From: Fluoribacter gormanii
GTDB lineage: Bacteria; Pseudomonadota; Gammaproteobacteria; Legionellales; Legionellaceae
DNA length: 64,000 nt
NCBI RefSeq assembly: GCF_900156395.1
Contig: NZ_FTNL01000009.1
Coordinates: 1-64,000 of the forward strand
Direction: 5' to 3'
Below, piece after piece: positions 37,301 through 45,260 of this stretch. The notes beneath the pieces were generated by a model. That model made no database searches, had not been told where the DNA came from, and saw only the letters and a program-made list of their open reading frames with translations. How positions within the stretch are numbered: position 1 is the stretch's first letter; every line of letters begins with the position of its first letter. Position numbers and translations under genes: made by a program.

Positions 37301-39669
37301 TGTTCGCTAACTGCATCGTCCCCTATTTTTACCTCAGGCAATTCACTACGAACAATTGCAAGAACATCCGCATTTTGATGTTCAACATGAGGCAACCTAT
37401 TTAATTTCTCTTCTGCCTCGGTCACTGAATTAACGACTTTTATCAGCTGCTCAAGAGATGGCAAGCGATAAGACACTTCTATATTGATATCAGTGAGAAT
37501 TGCTAATAACTGGCTTCTATGCTCAGCCTGCATAGCATGCAGGGCTTTTGCCAATGTTTTTATTTTTGCTTCAAACTCACTATCGTCTTCACCATCTCGT
37601 GTCATTTTCGGTACGTCATCACTTAATAAAGAGAGGAGTACGACAAACTGAGACAAACGCTCGGGTTGATCGTGAAAAAGTCCAGATAAAAATGTATCTA
37701 ATTTAGAAGGAGCAGCTAAATGCTCAAGCAGCGCAGAAAAAGAAAACTTTTGGATGGCGGCGGTATGTGTCTGTTCTATACCCAAGCGTCGTTCATAATT
37801 ATTAATAACAGATGAGGCGGCGTCACCATATTTCTTCATAAGTTTTAAAGCAAGGACACTTGCTTCATGAAAATCATGCTGTGCTTGTTCTAATAGTGGC
37901 TCTTCGGTTTTTAGTGTGAGTGATAGAATATCAATAAGCCTATTCAGCTCATCAGCGGCAGGCATTAACTCCCAACTGTAATTCCCTAGTTCCCCTAAAA
38001 CAACAGTAAGTACAGTTAATAATTGAGCACTCATGTCCTCATTAAAGTGATTGGCTATTGCCGTAAATTTGTCAAGCAAACTTTTAAAGCGGGTATAAGG
38101 ATCTTTTGATTTAGTACATGCCTGCTGTCCCGTAGTCGTCAATGCAGCGATACTAAGCAATAATACTTTATTCTGAACGCTCAGATTTTTATTGTTACTA
38201 ATTTCTCGTTCAATCTTTTGATATACATCCAGACTAAAGGCCCACTCCTGCACACCAATAAAACGATAAAAACGAGTGACAACTTCCTCATATGGAAGGT
38301 CGAAACGGCTTAACCAGACACTTACATCCTTCGGCGTTTCAGGGGTTGAATAATCAGGAACCTCTTCATCTGCATTAGGTCTTAAATTCATTTGCCTTGA
38401 TACCAGCTTATAATTGTTATAACGACTGGCATGATAGGCCCCATCAAGATCTAACCTATCTAAATAAGTAAGTTGCTCCTCAGGATCACTGCTGTTATTT
38501 ATGATGAACAGTAAGCGATCTAGTGTGGGCTTCATGAGACCGATATGTTCTAAAGTACAGGAGAAAGGTAACTTCAGACTCTTATTCTCCAGCTCCTTTA
38601 AAAAATAATCATAAGCTTCAAATAAATCATTAAACTCAGGGCGAGCACCTGTTGCTTTATGTTGAGAAACTAATTTAACCCACCATATTTTTTGTTCGTT
38701 GCTTAGTTCACTCAACTTTTGAAGATTTGCCAAACCTTGGCGAGACATTAACGCAAGATAGTTTTCAGGTTTATCCAGAAATAACTTATCAAAGTCTTTA
38801 AAAAATTCCTTATCATGTAATACCTTCATCTGTTGCAATAAAAGTAAAACACCATCAGCTCCTGTATGAATTAACACTTGCGCCAGACCTTGATAATTAA
38901 GGTCACCTAAAGGAATCGCCTGGAGTAAGCTTATTATCCTCTTCAGTTTTGGTGGATTATCTTCTGTCGCGACAGACAAGAACAAAATAAAGGCCGCTTG
39001 GCGTTGTTCCGCTGAGGTATTTTCACTCCATAAATTTTTAAACTCTTCCCTATAAACCTCCCTGCTTTTAGAATCTTTTTTCAAGAGACGGAATTGGCGG
39101 TAAGAACCAACAATATTGCGCGCATTTTCTTCAACATACTCAGGAATTTGCGTCAAAGGAGTTCCTTGCTCCGGGTGTTGATATGGTTGCTCATTGTTTT
39201 TGCGCTTTCGCTGGGTTGCTTTAATTTGTTGATGCGGAGCTTCATGCTGCGTTGGCATTTGATATTGAAGCTGTAGCCCCATGCTAGGACTTTTTATACC
39301 CTCAACCCAATTCTTTTTAGCTTTTCGTATTCTAGTCGCATGAGGATGAACAAGAATTGCTGAGTTAGAGAGCTCTGTTACTTGTTGTTGGAATTCGAAA
39401 GAAAACTTTTGTCGTTTATTGATAAGATATGCATTATCAAAGGATACTTGATACTTAGGGGGAGTAATTTCAAATTTGTAACGTTTTGTACGCTCTGGTT
39501 TTAAAAGAAAATCAACCAACTGATTAAAATCTTCTTGGGTCAATGCATCACACCCTAAAGATAAATTGACTTCGCCAGAAATCAACTTATCTTGTTCATA
39601 TGTGGTTTCTAAATAAGCAGTAAAATTCTCGATATTATCAAAGATATATTCGCCCAGAGTGATTCTCAT
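31369..39669 (-). CDS. Giant protein with degenerate SecA-like motor domain
   Basis: A 2766-residue protein starting at ATG 39669 behind GGGGGA. Residues 1-1300 are mainly helical-repeat sequence. About 1380-1880 aligns with SecA: LAVLREQYSRATG and TTQLIAILMAL match the start of NBD1. The Walker A position reads ELDEESNCSANAL instead of EMRTGEGKTLTATL, then AIDVCAVNRD and FFASLGI. NBD2 shows GQPVVLFAKDVNEV, then TITITTTAFAQSADF in place of the ATNMAGRGTDI motif, and QRVTGCTGGKGRPAKY in place of NQLRGRSGRQGD. Essential Gly, Lys, Asp/Glu and Arg residues are lost, so ATP hydrolysis is unlikely. Residues 1900-2766 are coiled coil. A Dot/Icm effector is likely. It begins a four-gene minus-strand block. 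Confidence 0.85.
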   Translation of the reverse strand: MRITLGEYIFDNIENFTAYLETTYEQDKLISGEVNLSLGCDALTQEDFNQLVDFLLKPERTKRYKFEITPPKYQVSFDNAYLINKRQKFSFEFQQQVTELSNSAILVHPHATRIRKAKKNWVEGIKSPSMGLQLQYQMPTQHEAPHQQIKATQRKRKNNEQPYQHPEQGTPLTQIPEYVEENARNIVGSYRQFRLLKKDSKSREVYREEFKNLWSENTSAEQRQAAFILFLSVATEDNPPKLKRIISLLQAIPLGDLNYQGLAQVLIHTGADGVLLLLQQMKVLHDKEFFKDFDKLFLDKPENYLALMSRQGLANLQKLSELSNEQKIWWVKLVSQHKATGARPEFNDLFEAYDYFLKELENKSLKLPFSCTLEHIGLMKPTLDRLLFIINNSSDPEEQLTYLDRLDLDGAYHASRYNNYKLVSRQMNLRPNADEEVPDYSTPETPKDVSVWLSRFDLPYEEVVTRFYRFIGVQEWAFSLDVYQKIEREISNNKNLSVQNKVLLLSIAALTTTGQQACTKSKDPYTRFKSLLDKFTAIANHFNEDMSAQLLTVLTVVLGELGNYSWELMPAADELNRLIDILSLTLKTEEPLLEQAQHDFHEASVLALKLMKKYGDAASSVINNYERRLGIEQTHTAAIQKFSFSALLEHLAAPSKLDTFLSGLFHDQPERLSQFVVLLSLLSDDVPKMTRDGEDDSEFEAKIKTLAKALHAMQAEHRSQLLAILTDINIEVSYRLPSLEQLIKVVNSVTEAEEKLNRLPHVEHQNADVLAIVRSELPEVKIGDDAVSEQVINLFSMMEQIYEDWQLQSKFEAFPEKLTGYLESWIGSHQIVLWYLRQRPINARRVFEVLADEEQEAKNVLNSRWFFWTLSGFPEERKQMDEVLGNEFFTQKSFVAVLRSRIETACQFSLRAAINALQTSNRDFDRFLLKQIKELDTDLPIDEALLKLEQQLNAVNELINSLIRIKNQNNVEFHRSISLLTDLIKSTVLGTNSETVVQMRNLLDVLSQGKTSSVASSLAILCKILKGTPDYSSEQLQKALNEVTYLTKYREILGEEAYEVLLRCSFSHNLTQKTLFPLKSMMELKPLVGVDDQHAEDLFDALINGIKKAGSNLDEKLLKKVINKTLSIIQSKAEVGSLVPLLTLLVKACTKCDKDELNRYYNLVCTLESTADSDLNNWAKILIVLGDHATDANIHRLLDVQAGLELNPLNLPELAQLFDYPPYPEMESFINVLNGDVKDLKAYVDEFDRDPKSGRAPQKNAFGIILKDSEQVLDEQFDASNVAQVIADIRNIVEGTALTRQEQYDLAQQIIYINAIGRDKPFTLAVGNDPTTYQIKTYQDLTKVSRAELRELSDTLISKIRTAHLDAHEKLKAQLRLLAVLREQYSRATGKFVDTTQLIAILMALKNQRSNMLVELDEESNCSANALLAVMQWVEADGGAIDVCAVNRDMMVQNYKHDEDFFASLGIASSCVEGNSLKGTYQVGGINYSTIGDMASYRYRARIENEDMTGYKNGHPVASNLILYGSDFSELDEKTLFNLALKREGDDEDSSYTWVYPLINEFINQRQFKILDKGWSEDRDIIQLKEFLDRHAPTGRHKVQLNSLPDKKFSLWINAAIEAQRFVAGEDFIIPPSKTARHVAIPLNQKVAQGDLTFMTHQFLHARLQKKYPDWEFVIEPEMCCIDSVSTKDFIDHYKKQGRVISISNTLSRKERLVEQCNKFDMDIACKIPSYQKNKRVELTTRVIANKAAYVRAVREAINQAQEGQPVVLFAKDVNEVKVLQEYLKKQFSKSNIAAFTGTESVAERKKWINNQSGKKNTITITTTAFAQSADFTTQHPKGFLAIQTYLDARAAQRVTGCTGGKGRPAKYVAIYESKGAYILQSGFYQTQSRRKEILAFLAELQSQQKEEAAVTRHYVQRVSNIQQVVFEQFQEWKEFLHLVCPKHEWKTLDAALSIQREDLTRSLSECSDECFEYTDPQKYPDPYIRRIANKNLQTIALDKAIAAYEVAVCSIWEQHRALLKEKAEYFVVEGSVNALRCHYLDEVSLNEQLKFNRLAARRSKKEKLAEKKKTCRYVESGLEVNGAMLRFADGDVESYREAFAKSQVRLFAKDISLIIENNPHLKKIVRSILVQQVMDAKNLDNLVDLLLDYANKDLPEDRFAEKYTMQPVIQELLRVYKEAGLEETSGINELKAVYFDRVIAELVDELETSLSWAKEEHRGLGYLLERTAVTNAARDILNAAYVLADADKLKGADRLPAQQSAIRNLYRVLAEHEAQLEGLWIFSLGHKNTRTLIKETMATLDGLTAIGSNKDKLDADFIHDCKEESLCTATKRKLNSAIQAMEEKEVDLQKNREWKAIKNTLNAIRAESNSIYAFREMYEVLSHKMEELAGKNSKLQGPVARLRGEVRLLCESLGQEHKELLNTSKYLKCKAENLKEKLNGLNGFKVRDVTLKEGNNGYSQYFDLVIEGTGSHSLLQHFTHYNSCTQNLMNQRSALNESLKQAKEKMDTLDQLIKEEVPLLKLEENKKANAAKFPEQFQEQVNEILGLKELIDAQAPEHLDSFPESVRKHFHDRELMKSFDFPNLETEEIEKIQDIILKIDFRDLQERIIEGTKPKNLWGNISSYMSSYVFTPENMEDWRLEFNDLIKRPTRNLNKAFRPDIQKKQNILAGQLELLRQQIAEQAESLQQQVAFLNEKIDEEEQKEGIYAMRITSIAELSKFEKELMRVKSQQKANPSLDETLKSDRPSRVSIDIHETDIESVALVM

Positions 39670-39787
39670 GCAACCATGTCCCCCAAATAATAAATACTAA
39701 GACTTTATTATCCATATAGTGCGCAAATATATCACATTTTTAATCAATAAAATATGAAAGAAGAACATTACTGACTTAGATAGGTGA

Positions 39788-41602
39788 TTAAAAAACATCC
39801 AAAACAGCATTCAAAAGCTGTTGTGTATACGCTTCTTGAGGACATTTAAAAAGGGATTCACAACTCCCAAACTCGACACCGACTCCATTCTTCATGACTA
39901 ACACTTCATCAGCGATATAAGAAACCACCCCCATATTATGGGTAATAAATAAATAAGAAATGCCTGTTTCTTGTTGTAACTCTTTTAATAAATTGAGGAT
40001 TTGTGCTTGCACAGAAACATCCAAAGCACTGGTTGGTTCATCACAAATCAAGATATCTGGACCTGTAGCTAAAGCGCGAGCGATACAAATTCTTTGTCTT
40101 TGCCCACCGGAAAATTGATGTGGATAACGCTGCAAGCTACTGCTGGGCAAATTAACCTGATTCAATAGCTCTTTTTGCCGAGCACTAATTACCGAGCGCT
40201 TCATTCCTTGGGCATGCATTCCCTCAGCGATTATTTCACCTACTGTCATGCGCGGATTCATAGAAGAAAAAGGATCCTGGAAAATAATTTGTACTTTTTT
40301 TCGGTATTCTCTTAATGAGCGCCCTTTTAATGCCAATACATCCTGTTCTTTATAGTGTACTTCACCGCCACAAATGGGTAATAATCGTAATAAGGCACGA
40401 CTAGCCGTGGTTTTACCACATCCTGATTCACCCACTAAAGCCAATGTTTTTCCTTGCAATAAACGAAATGACAGTCCATCTACTGCTTTTAATAAAACTC
40501 TATGGCGACTGAATAGTCCTTTTTTCTGGATAAAACCAACGGATAAATCATTCACCGTGAGTATTGTTTTTGCCTCCGTAACCGCAACATCCCAAACTAT
40601 TTTGTTTTTTTGCAAAGGCGGTAATTCTTCGATGCCAGGGTATAGATGACATCGTACCAATTGGCCATCTTGTTCTTGCAATCGCGGCTCCTCTATTGAG
40701 CAACGTTCAAATGCGTAAATACAACGAGGATGGAAACGACAACCCGAAGGCATTTCATCTAAAGCAGGCACTAATCCACGAATTACTGATAAGCGCTCCT
40801 CACGTTTTGCCAAAGAAGGTATAGATGCCAATAACTGCTGTACATATGGATGTTGTTTTACTCGCGAAAAAAAATCTTCTACAGAGGATTGCGCTACCAC
40901 TTGTCCTGCATACATTACACAGACGCGTGATGCCATGGCTCTCACTACTCCTAGATCATGAGTAATGAGCAATAAACTCATTTGATGAATTCTTTGTACT
41001 TTTTTTAATAAAGTAAGGATTTGGGCCTGGATTGTAACATCCAGAGCGGTTGTTGGTTCATCGGCAATTAAAATATCAGGTTTACAAGCCAGCGCCATGG
41101 CAATAACCACCCGCTGTTTCTGTCCACCGGACAATTGATGCGGATATTGATGGATTTTAATTTCTGGCTGAGGCATTTCCACCTCATAAAGCAAGGATAA
41201 TAATGCGTCTTGCAATTCTTGGGCAGTAAACGAGTTACATTTTGCCAAGGCTTCTGTTAACTGCTCTCCTATTGTCATTACTGGATTCAGTGCAGTCATT
41301 GGCTCTTGAAAAATCATGGCCAATTTGCGACCTCTCAATTGTCGCATCATTTGCTCTGGTAAATCCAAAATATCTTGTCCATCCACATGGATTAAACTGT
41401 CAATACCATAAACACCGGATTTAGGTAACAAGCGCATTAAAGCCAGAGAGGTGAGGGATTTGCCACAACCTGATTCGCCTAATAAAACCAGGGTTTCACC
41501 AGGATATAAATTAAAGCTGACTTCATCCAAAGCAGACACCGTCTTATGGTGATGTTGAAAGGCTACAGATAATTGGTGAATTTCAGCACTGTTTTTTTGC
41601 AT
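39788..41602 (-). CDS. Fused oligopeptide/dipeptide-type ABC transporter ATPase
   Basis: The 604-residue protein contains two complete ABC domains. NBD1 has [17 protein letters not shown] and [11 protein letters not shown]2 has [18 protein letters not shown] and [11 protein letters not shown]1 is followed by the oligopeptide-transporter C-terminal motif [15 protein letters not shown]. The layout equals DppD-DppF fusions such as YejF and GsiA, which energise uptake of peptides or glutathione. No permease or binding protein is encoded nearby, so its membrane partners must lie elsewhere, and the substrate cannot be told. Confidence 0.9.
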   Translation of the reverse strand: MQKNSAEIHQLSVAFQHHHKTVSALDEVSFNLYPGETLVLLGESGCGKSLTSLALMRLLPKSGVYGIDSLIHVDGQDILDLPEQMMRQLRGRKLAMIFQEPMTALNPVMTIGEQLTEALAKCNSFTAQELQDALLSLLYEVEMPQPEIKIHQYPHQLSGGQKQRVVIAMALACKPDILIADEPTTALDVTIQAQILTLLKKVQRIHQMSLLLITHDLGVVRAMASRVCVMYAGQVVAQSSVEDFFSRVKQHPYVQQLLASIPSLAKREERLSVIRGLVPALDEMPSGCRFHPRCIYAFERCSIEEPRLQEQDGQLVRCHLYPGIEELPPLQKNKIVWDVAVTEAKTILTVNDLSVGFIQKKGLFSRHRVLLKAVDGLSFRLLQGKTLALVGESGCGKTTASRALLRLLPICGGEVHYKEQDVLALKGRSLREYRKKVQIIFQDPFSSMNPRMTVGEIIAEGMHAQGMKRSVISARQKELLNQVNLPSSSLQRYPHQFSGGQRQRICIARALATGPDILICDEPTSALDVSVQAQILNLLKELQQETGISYLFITHNMGVVSYIADEVLVMKNGVGVEFGSCESLFKCPQEAYTQQLLNAVLDVF

Positions 41603-41641
41603 ATGTTTTCTATTTAACCTGGCCTGGTCAAAGCATGAATT

Positions 41642-41764
41642 CCATTAAGTTAAGGATTCTTGTCATTCCTGCCAAGGCGGAATCTATTCTTCAATTGCCA
41701 TCTGCCTTGTTAAAAATGGGTTCCCGCCTTGGCATGAACGACAGTTTTTCCCTTAATTTAATGG
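41642..41764. repeat. 123 bp inverted-repeat element upstream of parE
   Basis: The element starts CCATTAAGTTAAGGA and ends CCCTTAATTTAATGG. Its ~40 bp arms pair almost throughout, including TGTC(A/G)TTC(C/A)TGCCAAGGCGG on both sides, and are separated by about 40 bp. The GTCATTCCTGCCAAGGCGGAATC part resembles dispersed palindromic repeats found in many bacteria. It sits between the divergent ABC ATPase and parE genes. A MITE- or REP-type origin is possible; no target duplication is clear. Confidence 0.65.
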
Positions 41765-41963
41765 CAGTATGTCAAAGCCTGATCCAGAAAATCATCTTTA
41801 CTCATTTCCCAGATTAAGGGTCCCTCAATCCAAGCGTCACTAACAACATCCAGCTTGCAGAACAGGTGATCTTTATATAGATTTACAAAGGAACTATTCG
41901 TCTTTCGTCTACTGTATCATAATATATGGTAAAATAAACCTAACTTTTATTTGAGAAATACCC
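41765..41963. promoter_or_regulatory. parE upstream region
   Basis: About 200 bp without a gene between the inverted-repeat element and parE. The last 60 bp are AT-rich (ACTGTATCATAATATATGGTAAAATAAACC) and contain several possible -10 hexamers, but no single promoter can be chosen. GAG lies 8 bases before the ATG. Confidence 0.3.
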
Positions 41964-43847
41964 ATGTCAGAAAACTATACTGCCCAAGCTATTGAAGTCT
42001 TAAGTGGACTTGAACCCGTTCAACGTCGCCCTGGCATGTATACCGATACGACGCGTCCGAACCACTTGGCTCAAGAAGTGATTGATAACAGTGTGGATGA
42101 GGTACTTGCGGGCTTTGCAAGCCATATCCGCGTCACGCTTCATGAAGATGGCTCTATTGAAGTAGAGGATGATGGTCGCGGCATGCCTGTGGATTTACAT
42201 CCACAATTAGGCTTAAGTGGCGTTGAAGTGATTATGACTCGACTCCATGCCGGAGGCAAATTTTCTGATAAAAATTACAGCTTTTCAGGTGGATTGCATG
42301 GAGTGGGAGTTTCGGTGGTCAATGCTCTTTCTGACCGCCTTGATGTGACCATCAAGCGCAATGGGATTGTGTACAAAATGTCTTTTGCCAATGGCGATAA
42401 ATTATGCGAATTAAATGAAACAGGCCTCACTAAAAAAAGAGACACCGGTACAATTATCCGCTTTTGGCCCAATCCAAAATATTTTGATACCACACGTATC
42501 TCCGTAAAACATTTAACCCATGTGCTGAGAGCAAAAGCAGTACTCTGCACGGGCTTGTCTATGACGTTTATAAATAAAGCAACTAATGAGGAATTGCATT
42601 GGTGTTATGAACAGGGTCTTATTGATTATTTAAATCAATCATTGCCTGATGGAGATTATTTGCCTGAAGAGCCATTTATAGGCGAGTTCAAAAGCGATGA
42701 AGCAACTGTTGATTGGGCATTAGTTTGGTCTAATGGCTCAAATAGTGGTTTTAGTGAAAGTTATGTAAATTTAATTCCAACAATTCAAGGAGGTACCCAT
42801 GTAAATGGCCTACGCTCCGGCTTATTTGATGCTATGGCAGAATTTTGTGAGCTAAGAAATCTACTACCTAGAGGAATAAAACTTACCGCTGATGACCTGT
42901 GGGAACCCTGCCAATATGTATTATCGGTGAAAATGAAAGAACCACAATTTGCGGGACAAACCAAAGAACGCTTAAGTTCCCGCCAGATTTCTGCTTTTGT
43001 CAGTAATGTAATTAAAGACGCTTTTGCACTTTGGCTCAATCAACACCGAAATCAAGGTGAGGCGATTGCTTCTTTGGCAATTGAGCGCGCACAAAAACGT
43101 TTAAGACAAGCAAAACAAGTAGCACGCAAACGAGTAAGTCAAGGCCCCGCCCTCCCAGGTAAATTGGCTGATTGTTTGCTTACTGATCTCAGCCAGGCTG
43201 AATTATTTTTAGTAGAAGGTGATTCCGCGGGTGGCTCAGCAAAACAAGCACGTAATAAAGATTTTCAGGCAATTTTACCGTTGCGTGGAAAGATTCTTAA
43301 TTCCTGGGAAGTAGATTCGTCACAAGTCTTGGCATCTCAGGAAATTCATGATATTTCCGTAGCAATAGGAGTAGACCCCGGCTCTTCGGACCTAAGCGGG
43401 CTTCGTTATGGTAAGTTATGCATTCTCGCAGATGCAGACTCAGATGGTGCCCATATTGCTACGTTGATTTGCGCTTTGTTTTTACGCCACTTTAAACCAC
43501 TGGTTCAAGCTGGGCATGTATTTGTTGCTATGCCACCACTGTATCGAATTGATGCAGGTAAAGATGTTTATTATGCACTGGATGATGAAGAAAAAAATCG
43601 CATCCTCAACCATTTGGCACAAACTACTCGAGCGAAACCCAACGTTCAACGGTTTAAAGGTTTGGGTGAAATGAATCCCATACAACTTCGTGAAACGACT
43701 ATGGATCCTAATACCAGACGATTGGTTCAATTGACCATGGATGATGAGGTCGGAGCTGAGGCAATTATGGACATGATGCTAAATAAAAAACGGGCAAGCG
43801 ATAGAAAAGTCTGGTTAGAAACTAAAGGAAACTTAGCTGAAGTTTAA
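41964..43847 (+). CDS. parE: DNA topoisomerase IV subunit B
   Basis: The 627-residue protein is full length for ParE (E. coli 630). The GHKL ATPase domain shows IDNSVDEVLAG, VEDDGRGMPV and GGLHGVGVSVVNALS. The transducer is followed by a TOPRIM domain with LVEGDSAGGSAKQARN and the acidic DADSDGAHI, and the C-terminal QRFKGLGEMNPIQLRETTMDP. With ParC it decatenates replicated chromosomes. It starts HxxYTAQAIEVLSGLEPVQRRPGMY-like, as ParE rather than GyrB does, and lacks the GyrB insertion. parC is not in the window, so the two subunits are encoded apart. A strong hairpin follows. Confidence 0.97.
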   Translation: MSENYTAQAIEVLSGLEPVQRRPGMYTDTTRPNHLAQEVIDNSVDEVLAGFASHIRVTLHEDGSIEVEDDGRGMPVDLHPQLGLSGVEVIMTRLHAGGKFSDKNYSFSGGLHGVGVSVVNALSDRLDVTIKRNGIVYKMSFANGDKLCELNETGLTKKRDTGTIIRFWPNPKYFDTTRISVKHLTHVLRAKAVLCTGLSMTFINKATNEELHWCYEQGLIDYLNQSLPDGDYLPEEPFIGEFKSDEATVDWALVWSNGSNSGFSESYVNLIPTIQGGTHVNGLRSGLFDAMAEFCELRNLLPRGIKLTADDLWEPCQYVLSVKMKEPQFAGQTKERLSSRQISAFVSNVIKDAFALWLNQHRNQGEAIASLAIERAQKRLRQAKQVARKRVSQGPALPGKLADCLLTDLSQAELFLVEGDSAGGSAKQARNKDFQAILPLRGKILNSWEVDSSQVLASQEIHDISVAIGVDPGSSDLSGLRYGKLCILADADSDGAHIATLICALFLRHFKPLVQAGHVFVAMPPLYRIDAGKDVYYALDDEEKNRILNHLAQTTRAKPNVQRFKGLGEMNPIQLRETTMDPNTRRLVQLTMDDEVGAEAIMDMMLNKKRASDRKVWLETKGNLAEV

Positions 43848-43894
43848 TGTTCATCGGGTTTTACCCTTCAGATGACACCTCTTAATAAATAGCC

Positions 43895-43937
43895 GCAGCA
43901 CCCGGGATTTCCAGGCATTATTAATCCCGGGTTCTGC
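43895..43937. terminator. Strong hairpin downstream of parE
   Basis: ACCCGGGATT (43900-43909) pairs perfectly with AATCCCGGGT (43923-43932), extended by GCAG/CTGC after one unpaired base on each side. The loop is 13 bases. It lies between the convergent parE and VOC genes and probably stops transcripts from both sides, although no long T-run follows. Confidence 0.7.
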
Positions 43938-43972
43938 AGTATGCTTCACCCTGGCTTCAATTATCATTCTTC

Positions 43973-44416
43973 TTAATTCATTTCTGAAAATGATGACTCG
44001 CCAATTTTTTTATAATCTTTTTCACCAAAAATAGCTGAACCGAATTGATAATATTTAAATTCCAATAAATTATTGCTGGGATCTTTCAAGAAAAAAGATT
44101 GATGTTCAATTCGAGTATCTTTAAATCGTGTTTTCAATGGAATTTCAAAGGGAATGTGCTCCTTCTTAAGTTGTTCCAAAAAAGCATCAAACTCATGTCG
44201 TTCAAGAAAAATTAAGCCAAAATGTCTTGGATAGATGCCTTCTTGTGGAGGAAGAATGGTATCAATTTTATGTGCTACAATTTGATGGTTACCAAATTCT
44301 AAAATCAATGCATGCTCCGACTCACGTCCTAATGAAAAACCCAACTGATAATGATAAAACTGTTTTGCCAAAGCGAGGTCATGCACAGGAAACGCAAGAT
44401 GAAATAAAGTGTTCAT
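43973..44416 (-). CDS. VOC family protein (glyoxalase-like dioxygenase fold)
   Basis: A 147-residue single-module VOC protein: LFHLAFPVHDLALAKQFYHYQLGFSLGRES at the start, HIxxxL-type HFGLIFLERHEFDAFLEQLKKEHI in the middle, and SFFLKDPSNNLLEFKYY at the end. Metal ligands would be the His near the start, the His of RHFGLIF and the Glu of LLEFKYY. The second of two adjacent ATGs is preferred (AAGGAG, 4 bases). Substrate unknown; similar proteins are annotated as dioxygenases or fosfomycin-resistance-like. The gene is monocistronic. Confidence 0.85.
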   Translation of the reverse strand: MNTLFHLAFPVHDLALAKQFYHYQLGFSLGRESEHALILEFGNHQIVAHKIDTILPPQEGIYPRHFGLIFLERHEFDAFLEQLKKEHIPFEIPLKTRFKDTRIEHQSFFLKDPSNNLLEFKYYQFGSAIFGEKDYKKIGESSFSEMN

Positions 44417-44545
44417 CATACTCCTTGTAATGGTTTATTTTATAAAGAATAGTAACAGCAGCTACGCTGTAGCTATAAAATTTATATTAATTAAGAAATA
44501 AGTGTGTAAGAATATTTACTTTATTTAATCCAATTTCAACATAAA

Positions 44546-45193
44546 ATGCATTTAAACTCTATTTTTGATTACATAATTCACATTGATGTATATTTAAATA
44601 CCATTGTTACAACATATGGATTTTGGACCTATTTGCTTTTATTTGCAGTAATTTTCTGTGAAACAGGGCTTGTAGTGACACCTTTTTTACCTGGAGATTC
44701 CTTGCTTTTTGCTGCAGGGAGTATGGCAGCTCAAGCTGGAAACCCATTAAATATTTCGATTTTATTTTTTCTGCTCTTTTTTGCCTCAGTTTTAGGAAAT
44801 CAAATCAATTTTATGATTGGCCGTTTACTCGGGCCACGTATTTTTTTCGCTGATAGCTCCTGGTTGCTCAATAAAAAACACTTACAAGAAACTCATGCAT
44901 TTTATGAAAAGCACGGTGGTAAAACGATAATTTTTGCACGTTTTCTTCCTATCATACGTACTTTTGCTCCTTTTGTTGCAGGTATAGGCTCGATGCGCAC
45001 TCTTCATTTTTCACTATACAATTTGGTTAGTGCCTTAATATGGATCCTCAGTCTGTTGAGCTTGGGCTATTTTCTAGGATCAATTCCATTAATAAAAGAA
45101 AATTTCTCGATCGTAATTTACAGCATCATTTTCATTTCTTTACTACCGCCTATTATTACTTTACTGAGTCGAAAACGAACTATGGAAAAATAG
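44546..45193 (+). CDS. DedA family membrane protein
   Basis: The 215-residue inner-membrane protein has about six hydrophobic segments and the DedA/SNARE-associated (VTT) domain. Hallmarks are FCETGLVVTPFLPGDSLLFAAG, a re-entrant loop, FLLFFASVLGNQINFMIGR, and FYEKHGGKTIIFARFLPIIRTFAPFVAGIGSM with the essential Arg residues. DedA proteins such as YqjA/YghB are flippases or transporters for undecaprenyl phosphate or phospholipids, coupled to proton-motive force. The gene stands alone and is followed by a hairpin. Confidence 0.93.
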   Translation: MHLNSIFDYIIHIDVYLNTIVTTYGFWTYLLLFAVIFCETGLVVTPFLPGDSLLFAAGSMAAQAGNPLNISILFFLLFFASVLGNQINFMIGRLLGPRIFFADSSWLLNKKHLQETHAFYEKHGGKTIIFARFLPIIRTFAPFVAGIGSMRTLHFSLYNLVSALIWILSLLSLGYFLGSIPLIKENFSIVIYSIIFISLLPPIITLLSRKRTMEK

Positions 45194-45197
45194 AAAC

Positions 45198-45226
45198 GTA
45201 ACCTGGAGTTCTTATATCCAGGTTAC
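45198..45226. terminator. Hairpin downstream of the DedA gene
   Basis: GTAACCTGGA (45198-45207) pairs perfectly with TCCAGGTTAC (45217-45226) across a 9-base loop, followed by AATTTTA. It is 4 bp after the dedA-type stop and faces the convergent OTU gene. It has the AACCTGG core of the intergenic hairpin family. Confidence 0.7.
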
Positions 45227-45260
45227 AATTTTAATGAGTGTTGCGATGAATTAAATTAGC

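Noticed and set aside
31369-39669. Several plus-strand open frames inside the giant gene
   Set aside because: They oppose a continuous 2766-codon frame with recognisable domains and are chance frames.
31369-39669. Calling the giant a functional SecA2 translocase
   Set aside because: Walker A, Walker B, motif V and motif VI residues are lost and the preprotein cross-linking layout is not visible.
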